Below, piece by piece: positions 47,165-54,167 of a DNA stretch of 60,726 bases. Below the pieces are notes generated by a model. That model was not told where the DNA came from. It was given only the letters and a program-made list of their open reading frames with translations, and searched no databases. This stretch comes from Bacteroidales bacterium. GTDB taxonomy: Bacteria; Bacteroidota; Bacteroidia; Bacteroidales; UBA3663. Where the stretch lies: the NCBI GenBank assembly GCA_017548545.1, contig JAFYZW010000023.1, positions 1 through 60,726 of the forward strand, written 5' to 3'. Within the stretch, counting starts at the first letter, position 1, and the number at the start of each line of letters is the position of its first letter. A program made the translations under genes and the position numbers.

Positions 47165-48738
47165 AATACGATGTATTTATCAGCTATTCCCGTAAAGATT
47201 ACGTGGATGAGCATATGAATGTGATCCCCGGTAATGTTGTATCGAAAGTCAAGGATGCCTTGACAGGAGCTGGCATTACCTATTGGTTTGACGACGAAGG
47301 GATGTATTCCGGTGACAATTTCACCGAGAAGATTGTTAGCAATATCGAGATTTCGCAGATTTTCGTGTTTCTTTCAACCGAAAATTCCAATAAATCACGC
47401 TGGACATGCAAGGAGATTGCCAGTGCCGATGAGTTCGGCAAGTACATTATCCCAGTCCGTATCGACCGTACTCCTTACAACAAGAAAGTAATGTTCCGTA
47501 TAGCAGACCTCAGCTATATCGATTACTACCAAAATCCCGAAAAGGGAATCAATGATCTGATTGCCTCAATCAAGGCGTATCTTGCACAAATTCAGGAGGA
47601 AGCCAATCGAAAGAAAGCTGAGGAGGAAAAGAAAAGAGAGGCCGAAAGGAGAAAAGCCGAAGAGGAAAAGCGGAAAAGAGAAGAAGAAGAGAAGTTGCGT
47701 CAAAAACAACAACAAGAACTTATCGAATCGATCAAGTTGTCGAACGCCACTATCAACAATGAAGAATCCAAACTGCAACTTGACCGTGAAAACCTTCTAT
47801 TAAAAGTAGAAAAAGTAACTGATAATGTTAAACGTGATGCATTAAAGCAAGCCATTAATACAGGAGGTGCCATTCACTTGAAATATCAGAAAGAACAGAC
47901 CGACTTGAAAAAAAAGATACAAGAGTATGAACAATTAGTAGAAAAATTGCAACGCCAAGTAGATGAAATCAATGCCGATTCGGAGGGGAAAGATCTCCAT
48001 ACAAAGCAAATACAAACAGAACTAGAAGAGGCTCAGATAAAAATCAAAAAACTCCAAGATCTCATAGAGGGAAAAAATGATGCCTCACAATCTCAAGAGG
48101 AAGAACACAAACGAGTTGTTGATAGTTTGTCGAAAAAAATAGAAGAACTGCAAAAGGAATTAAAGGAAAAGCAAGAAAGTACCAACAATGGTAAATATAC
48201 ATTGAACCAGGTGTTAAAAGATTATTGGATTTGGCTATTATTACTTGTTCTGTCCCTTGTCGGTCCTCTATTTTACTTCATATACAAAAGCAATGAGATG
48301 GAAAGTAGTTATGAATACGCACGATATTTTGAAAGACATTATAGAGATATTCTAGACAAGATTTCAAATAACGCTCCCGTTCCACTAGTAATTACAGATA
48401 TTGAAATTAAAAATTCTGGTGATAATTGGGGGGATATAATTTTAAGTAGCGAGACTACCTATCTTGTGCCTAGAATTGAATACATCGGACTAACAGAAGG
48501 ACAATTTATGCTGTACGCGAAGTATTTTGATAATGAAGGGAATAAATATACGGCTAAAGATGGCCATTTCCCATCTAATAATATTAATATTGAGTATTCT
48601 CAATTATATGAAAGAAGTAGAAAAGAGTTAACAGGATGGGGCAATGATAATCTAGGCCATTGGTCTGCAGGGACGTATCGAATCGAAATATGGTACGAAG
48701 AGCAAAAATTAGCTGAAAAAACATTTCTAGTAAATTGA
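47161..48738 (+). CDS. TIR, coiled-coil, TM protein (paralogue of 40282)
   Basis: A 525-aa protein whose TIR domain (MKYDVFISYSRKDYVDEHMN, GITYWFDDEGMYSGDNFTE) is a close paralogue of the gene at 40282. The Glu is kept in RWTCKEIASA. A long charged coiled coil (AEEEKKREAERRKAEEEK, about 140-345) leads to a TM helix (WIWLLLLVLSLVGPLFYFIY). A predicted extracytoplasmic beta-domain (about 390-525) replaces the DUF2628-like tail of the paralogue. I use ATG 47161, which overlaps the upstream frame by ATGA. The longer in-frame reading from 47062 would run through the upstream Sel1 gene. The different C-terminal domain suggests that the two paralogues sense different things with the same TIR/coiled-coil core. 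Confidence 0.88.
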   Translation: MKYDVFISYSRKDYVDEHMNVIPGNVVSKVKDALTGAGITYWFDDEGMYSGDNFTEKIVSNIEISQIFVFLSTENSNKSRWTCKEIASADEFGKYIIPVRIDRTPYNKKVMFRIADLSYIDYYQNPEKGINDLIASIKAYLAQIQEEANRKKAEEEKKREAERRKAEEEKRKREEEEKLRQKQQQELIESIKLSNATINNEESKLQLDRENLLLKVEKVTDNVKRDALKQAINTGGAIHLKYQKEQTDLKKKIQEYEQLVEKLQRQVDEINADSEGKDLHTKQIQTELEEAQIKIKKLQDLIEGKNDASQSQEEEHKRVVDSLSKKIEELQKELKEKQESTNNGKYTLNQVLKDYWIWLLLLVLSLVGPLFYFIYKSNEMESSYEYARYFERHYRDILDKISNNAPVPLVITDIEIKNSGDNWGDIILSSETTYLVPRIEYIGLTEGQFMLYAKYFDNEGNKYTAKDGHFPSNNINIEYSQLYERSRKELTGWGNDNLGHWSAGTYRIEIWYEEQKLAEKTFLVN

Positions 48739-48867
48739 CAATTGCTTGAATAATCTGATCATTTCTTCAACCGATTCATTGACATCTTTATGAAGTCGAA
48801 ATAGAGATTTGACAAAGATCAAATATTTCAAGGGTTTACAAAAGAGATATTGAAAGAATAAAGATAT

Positions 48868-49970
48868 ATGGAACCGAGAAAGTATTATTACAACAATTCC
48901 ACATTAACCATCATTTTCGATGACATCTTGCATTCAAAAGCAGAAGTTATCGTAAGTTCTGACGACACTGCTGTTGATATGGTAGGAGGTCTCTCGGGTG
49001 CCATCCGGAAAGCGGGCGGAGACTATATCCGCACCGATGCCCAAAAGAAAAGGCCTGCCCAAGTGGGAGACGTGATTGTCTCCACTTCGGGCGACCTTGA
49101 GCATCAGAAATATATCTTCCACTGCCTCACTGTCAACTCAGAACATAAGAGCGAAGTTTTCAATGGACTTCTCTCCCATTCAGATGATATAAACAATTAT
49201 ATCTTGCGTCATTCCGTTGACAAGTGCTTCAGGTTAATGCAAGCTCTTGACCTCACCTCAATTGCCTTTCCTTGCATCGGCGCAGGATTGGCGCATATTC
49301 CACTCAAGAAAGTGGCTGAAGTTATGGCAGATGCCATATCGTCGAACCTGTGCATTACGCAAAAACCTTTTAATGTAGAGCTATATCTTTATCAACGCAC
49401 TGGTTATGACAACGACAGTCGAGTAATGACAGAAATGGATTACATCGATATGTTTGAAAACTTCGCCATCAAGGCTGCCCTCTATCGATATGGAGTTGAA
49501 ACAGCCAACAAGGAACGTCAGGAACCAGCAAAGAAAACTGACGAGACCATTATCATTCCTAAACGGGATGAAATGAAACACCTGGTTTTTATCAGCTACT
49601 CCAAGAAAGATACACCGAGGTGGAAATCATAAAGAACATTCTTGACAAAAACAAGATTTCATATTGGATAGACAAAGAGGGAATCTTTAGTGGAGAAAAC
49701 TATAAGGAAGTCATAGTTGATGCGATTTAGACCGCCAAAGCTGTCATATTTGTTTCATCCTCACACTCAAACTCTTCCATCAACGTCATCCGAGAACTGG
49801 GCTATGCCGTTATGCAACGAAAAACAATTATCCCCATCCTATTGGATGACACGCCATATGCCAAGAGCATACGTCTTGACATCTCTGACATCCAACAGAT
49901 AGAATTCAAGAATGACTCTGACACTGAAAAAGAGCTCATTACAAGCATCATTTATGCAGCAGAGATATAA
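48868..49970 (+). pseudogene. Macro-domain plus TIR fusion, broken by a 1-base deletion and a TAG
   Basis: From ATG 48868 the frame encodes a macro domain (about 1-190: AEVIVSSDDTAVDMVGGLSG, AIRKAGGDYIRTDAQ, VGDVIVSTSGDL, AFPCIGAGLAHIPLKKVAEV), an ADP-ribose-binding fold. The start of a TIR domain follows (KHLVFISYSKKDT). At about 49612-49616 the frame is lost and the first reading stops at 49632. In the next frame the TIR continues (TEVEIIKNILDKNKISYWID, EGIFSGENYKEVIVDAI) to TAG at 49728-49730. It then resumes (TAKAVIFVSSSHSNSSINVI) to the natural TAA at 49968-49970. One base appears to be missing after GATAC. The macro domain alone (254 aa) could still be made. Confidence 0.85.
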
Positions 49971-50036
49971 TCATAGCAATGTCGGCCAATGGCATCCATT
50001 TTGCAGTTGTGAAACATTAACAATCTCAGATTGCTT

Positions 50037-51689
50037 ATGCATTACGATATCTTCATAAGCTACAAGCGTAAGAGTCTACCGACAGCAAACAATCTTTATT
50101 ACAGGCTGACGACTCGTGGCTATTCCACCTTCTTTGACCTCGAAGAAATGCGCAGGGACAACTTTAATCTTCAATTATTAAGCAACATTGAGAATGCCAA
50201 AGACATATTTGTCCTTCTTGAAGAAGGTTCGCTTGATTCTTGTAAAAAGGAAGATTGGGAAAAGGATTGGTTTTGCCATGAGATAGCCTTTGCACTTGAG
50301 AAGAAAAAGAACATAATACCAATTCTGATTGGAGGTTTTCAAATGCCATCCGAAGATTTCTTTCCAGATAGAATGAAGGAATTATGCCTTAAGAATGCTC
50401 CAGAGTTCAATTTCTCTTTCTTCGAGGCCTACCTTGATAAACTGATTGAGAAAGATTATCTTCTCTCCAAGCCCAATTTGAATGACAAGGCGACATCTGT
50501 TTTCAAGTTCTACTCCAACGAGAACTGCCAAATATTCAAAGAGGGCAAATTGGTATGTAACATAGAAGGAATGTCCGATGAGCCGTATTACTTGCCCGTA
50601 TCACGCAAGGGTGATTATAGGTTTAAAGGTGTGAATGCCATAACGGGCGAGACAAAAGTTATCAAGGGACATATTGAAGCAGATGATGAAAGAGAGATTG
50701 AGATTGAATGGGATAATCATAGGCCCTTCAATCCAGACTCTTTTTGGAATGAATCTTTTAAGATAAGAAGCAGTCGTCTCCCCGTGAAGTTGGGAAATGT
50801 AACTTTTGAAATGATTCGCGTTGAAGGTGGAAGATTGTTGATTGGGGCCACGCATGAACAGGGTGATGAAACAGAAAACAATGAACAACCTTCACATTCT
50901 GTCAGTCTTATGCCCTTTTATATAGGCCAATTCCCGATAACTCAAAACATTTGGGAACTGGTGATGGGGTATAATAAATCATTTTTCCGAGATAAAGAAC
51001 ACGAAATCATGTGTGAATACCAAGAAAATGCAAAAAAAATATTTAGTAAACTTGAGAATAGTGCGGCTTTTACACTCCAAAATGTAAGGTCAATAAGGAA
51101 CAGACTGGCACATGACTCTTCGTATTGGCTGGATCTATGCAAGAATAATGTCGATATGCAAATTCAAAGTGAGCCTTTTGTCGCATTTGAGAAATACATA
51201 CATTACGAATCCACGGATCGGTGCCATTATCCCGTAGAAAATATTTCACACGACGAAGCATTAGAATTTGTCAGAAGATTGTCTCAAATGACTAATATTC
51301 CTTTCTCGTTACCAACAGAAGAAGAGTGGGAGTATGCAGCCCGAGGAGGCCAGAAAAGTAAGGGCTACAAATACGCTGGTAGTGATAGTTTGAGTGAAGT
51401 GGCATGGTATAGAGAAAACTCTAAAAGCACTACCCATCCTGTAGGTGAAATGGCTCCCAATGAGTTAGGACTATATGATATGTCTGGCAATGTTTGGGAA
51501 TGGACAGCTACTCCCGCACATTCCTATGAAACCGAAGCGATGTCAGATGGAAATGTATTCATCCGTCGTGGTGGCAGTTGGTGGCACGAAGCCAAGAACT
51601 GCCGTGTATCACGAAGATATGCCTCTGAGCACTCTAAGAAAACGAGCGGGCTGGGATTGAGAGTCGTGATTAGAGAGAATGTTGAATAA
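50037..51689 (+). CDS. TIR plus FGE-sulfatase-like protein with an inserted helical, HEPN-like segment
   Basis: A 550-aa protein. The N-terminal TIR domain (2-140: YDIFISYKRKSLPTANNLYY, STFFDLEEMRRDN) has its Glu in WFCHEIAFAL. Residues 150-225 form a small beta module. A formylglycine-generating-enzyme/SUMF1-like domain (250-550) then has the landmarks GQFPITQNIWELVMG, PFSLPTEEEWEYAARGG, GLYDMSGNVWEWT and FIRRGGSWW. About 75 residues (320-395) interrupt this domain and contain RNRLAHD (Arg354, His359), the form of the HEPN RNxxxH motif. I use ATG 50037; a TTG 6 bases earlier is in frame. FGE-like domains in such clusters often act as binding rather than enzymatic modules. The HEPN reading is tentative. 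Confidence 0.82.
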   Translation: MHYDIFISYKRKSLPTANNLYYRLTTRGYSTFFDLEEMRRDNFNLQLLSNIENAKDIFVLLEEGSLDSCKKEDWEKDWFCHEIAFALEKKKNIIPILIGGFQMPSEDFFPDRMKELCLKNAPEFNFSFFEAYLDKLIEKDYLLSKPNLNDKATSVFKFYSNENCQIFKEGKLVCNIEGMSDEPYYLPVSRKGDYRFKGVNAITGETKVIKGHIEADDEREIEIEWDNHRPFNPDSFWNESFKIRSSRLPVKLGNVTFEMIRVEGGRLLIGATHEQGDETENNEQPSHSVSLMPFYIGQFPITQNIWELVMGYNKSFFRDKEHEIMCEYQENAKKIFSKLENSAAFTLQNVRSIRNRLAHDSSYWLDLCKNNVDMQIQSEPFVAFEKYIHYESTDRCHYPVENISHDEALEFVRRLSQMTNIPFSLPTEEEWEYAARGGQKSKGYKYAGSDSLSEVAWYRENSKSTTHPVGEMAPNELGLYDMSGNVWEWTATPAHSYETEAMSDGNVFIRRGGSWWHEAKNCRVSRRYASEHSKKTSGLGLRVVIRENVE

Positions 51690-51716
51690 TTTATAATAAT
51701 AGAAGAAAAAACAGAT

Positions 51717-52820
51717 ATGGGACCAATATCAAGTTATAAGGAACTCATCCAAACATTGACGTGGGATGATGAGAAAAGAAGAAATGAACGATGGTACATA
51801 TTCCTATTAATGAATCCAAACAATCAAACCAATGCAGGAATTGATATCATCAAAAACTTCTCGTATTTGAATGTAAGGACTGGAAATGTCACGTTCTTTA
51901 TGCCCGGTTTCTCAAATATGGCCGAAGGAGTAGTTCCATACCAGTCGAACAATGGACATAGAATTATATATGAGGATGAAACATTTGGGGCTCTGTATTT
52001 TGATCAACGTGGGTTTCTTGAAACAATCTCATGGTTGGAGCAAGGTAACGAACATGCATTTAGATATAGTGAAGACTTGGATTTAGTAATAGTAAAATAT
52101 CATCCAAAATTTACAGGGAAATATGCTGATGAGTTATATGAACAGAACTTTGACTTACATAATATGATTGTTTACAATCTGGATCAACTGAAGAATGAAG
52201 GTATTAATACCCTTAGAATGATTACTGAGTGTATGAATGCACTATCAGATTCAGAAACAGAAAGAGAGGTTAAACATAGGTTAGAGAACTTCATTTCTAA
52301 CAGATCAGGTTTTTCGGGAAGACATTGGCACCAAAACATAAATGTTTTCGTTGCAGGGGCAAAAGTGCTAAAGCGAGAAAGAGATGCTGTGATTTCTGCA
52401 TTAAATCACATTACAAACTATTCATCAAAAGATTTTGTTTTCCGAGTAAAAACATACGAGGACTTTGATCGATCGTTAACAGAAGAAGGCCGCCAGCAGG
52501 AGTATAACGACTTCATTGCCAATGATGCAGAATATGCAATTTTTATTCTAGATAACAGTGTAGGTGGTATTACTTTTGAAGAGTTTGAAGTTGCCATGAA
52601 TGCATATCGGACAAATAAAAGACCCGAAATTTTTGTATATTCTCGAATGCCAAATAGAAGAGGGACATTCTCTCGCTTTTTCAGAAGACTTGAACAATCT
52701 AAAGAGGTTACAAAGATTAGGAGATACCTTTCTGAAATCGGGCAATACTACATCGAGTATCGGGATATAGATGACTTGAAAACCCACATTACTCAGGATT
52801 TTAGGAGGTATAGTTTATAG
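51717..52820 (+). CDS. Protein with C-terminal DUF4062/TIR-like Rossmann domain
   Basis: A 367-aa cytoplasmic protein. The N-terminal ~190 residues (ERWYIFLLMNPNNQTNAGID, LNVRTGNVTFFMPGFSNMAE) are unfamiliar but appear to be a globular alpha/beta domain. The C-terminal ~150 residues (QNINVFVAGAKVLKRERDAV, YNDFIANDAEYAIFILDNSV, TFEEFEVAMNAY) have the pattern of DUF4062 or TIR-like signalling domains: a strand, a charged helix, a second strand with a hydrophobic run, then an acidic helix. A Gly-rich Rossmann motif is lacking. The gene lies 27 bases after the TIR-FGE gene. No catalytic residues can be assigned. It may sense a nucleotide signal together with the TIR proteins. Confidence 0.7.
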   Translation: MGPISSYKELIQTLTWDDEKRRNERWYIFLLMNPNNQTNAGIDIIKNFSYLNVRTGNVTFFMPGFSNMAEGVVPYQSNNGHRIIYEDETFGALYFDQRGFLETISWLEQGNEHAFRYSEDLDLVIVKYHPKFTGKYADELYEQNFDLHNMIVYNLDQLKNEGINTLRMITECMNALSDSETEREVKHRLENFISNRSGFSGRHWHQNINVFVAGAKVLKRERDAVISALNHITNYSSKDFVFRVKTYEDFDRSLTEEGRQQEYNDFIANDAEYAIFILDNSVGGITFEEFEVAMNAYRTNKRPEIFVYSRMPNRRGTFSRFFRRLEQSKEVTKIRRYLSEIGQYYIEYRDIDDLKTHITQDFRRYSL

Positions 52821-53042
52821 ATCTAAACAAATACTTTAAGTTTCTGGACGATGTGCATATACTCACAATTGTCAAGGGAAGAAATCATTTGAACAAAACA
52901 CATTTCTTTTTAAGCTATGTAGCCTAACATTAGTGGATGCAAAGAAAAAAATCAATTATGCGCGCAAATTCCAATCTATAAAGAATTATTCAAAGAACAT
53001 ATTTGGCACATGTAGTGGACTCTAATTTAGAAATTACGAAAA
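52821..53042. other. Intergenic gap before the TIR-VWA gene
   Basis: No gene is visible. TTAGTGGATGC (52930) and TAGTGGACTCTAA (53013-53025) resemble TAGTGGACACTAA after the next gene. No -7 box was recognised. Confidence 0.5.
53013..53025. repeat. 13-bp direct repeat, left copy, before the TIR-VWA gene
   Basis: TAGTGGACTCTAA matches the right copy at 54117-54129 in 12 of 13 positions. The two flank the interrupted TIR-VWA gene on both sides. Confidence 0.6.
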
Positions 53043-54098
53043 ATGGCTAATGAGGTTTTTATATCATATAGTAGAAAGGACTATGATAAAGTAAATACGA
53101 TTAAGGAAGAAATTGATCGGCTTGTAAGCATCGAGTGCTGGATGGATATAAATGGCATAGAAAGTGGAGAATGGTTTAAAAAAACGATCATCTCAGCTAT
53201 TAACCAACACGACACCTTCTTGTTCATGCTTACTCCCCAATCAATGAATAGTCAATTTGCATTGAAGGAATTAGGGTTTGCTGCTAGCAAAGGTAAACGT
53301 ATTGTACTGGTTGATTTGGAGCACACCCAATTAAATGATGATTTTCTATTCGACTATTCTGATAAAGATATTATTGACTAGAATGACCAAATACAACATA
53401 ATAAATTGATTAGTAATTTGAAATCATGGTTTCAAATTGATTCTATTATTGAAAAAGGGGAAAGGGGAAATTATCCCATTTTCTTCTCGAAACAAAAGCC
53501 TCGAATTATTAATATCTTTTTCCTTATCGACTGCTCTGGCAGTATGATGGGAAGGCGCATCGAGGAAGTTAACCATGCTTGCTCGGAAGTTTTATGTAAT
53601 TTTGATGTTATAAATCCTAATGTAAGTATCAAAGTTAATGTTCTCAAATTTGGAACATCTGTAGAATGGATGTCTCCTTACCCTATGCCTATTAAAGAAT
53701 TCATGTGGAGACCCATCGAATCTTATGGATTGACAAGTTTTGGAGAGGCCTGCTCAGAGCTGAATCAAAAGATGAGTCTTAATGGGTTCTTCTCATCTAA
53801 AGAAATTATAATGAAATCATTACTTATTTTGATGACAGATGGTGAACCAACAGATGACTATGCAGATTCCCTTCAGAGTCTTCTACAAAACCCCTATTTT
53901 ATTAATTCTCATCGATTCGCAATAGGAATTGGTAATGACTATAATCAATCTCTATTGGCCAAGTTTGCAGGAGCTAAGAAAGTATTCGAGCTAACAGATG
54001 AAGGAGATAATTCATATTTGAAACCTATGTTAGAGCGTATTATGCAAATTGGTTTATATGCTGCTTCATATGCTGCATTAAATGAAGAGAACAATTAA
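53043..54098 (+). pseudogene. TIR-VWA fusion, interrupted by in-frame TAG
   Basis: ATG 53043 opens a TIR domain (EVFISYSRKDYDKVNTIKEE, LVSIECWMDINGIESGEWF, Glu in FALKELGFA). After codon 112 comes TAG (53379-53381), then the same frame resumes (NDQIQHNKLISNLKSWFQ) and runs to 54098. It encodes a VWA domain with an intact MIDAS: DCSGS at about 163-167, TSFGEAC downstream and MTDGEPTDD later. The sequence before the stop (SDKDIID) and after it (NDQIQ) suggests a lost Trp or similar residue. The two halves could be made separately, the second from TTG 53406. VWA domains bind partner proteins through metal. It lies between two 13-bp direct repeats. Confidence 0.85.
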
Positions 54099-54116
54099 GG
54101 AATAACTTGATTTTAT

Positions 54117-54129
54117 TAGTGGACACTAA
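54117..54129. repeat. 13-bp direct repeat, right copy, after the TIR-VWA gene
   Basis: TAGTGGACACTAA; with the preceding T it forms a perfect inverted repeat TTAGTG-GA-CACTAA (54116-54129). See the left copy at 53013. Confidence 0.6.
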
Positions 54130-54167
54130 ACGGACCAAATTTGTTCTTTGAAATAGACCCCATAACA

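Noticed and set aside
29318..54098. Genome-wide reassignment of UAG to an amino acid
   Set aside because: TAG serves as an ordinary terminator in several genes here (for example at 12877, 23732 and 34834), and one lesion each is TAA and TGA. Local suppression remains possible.
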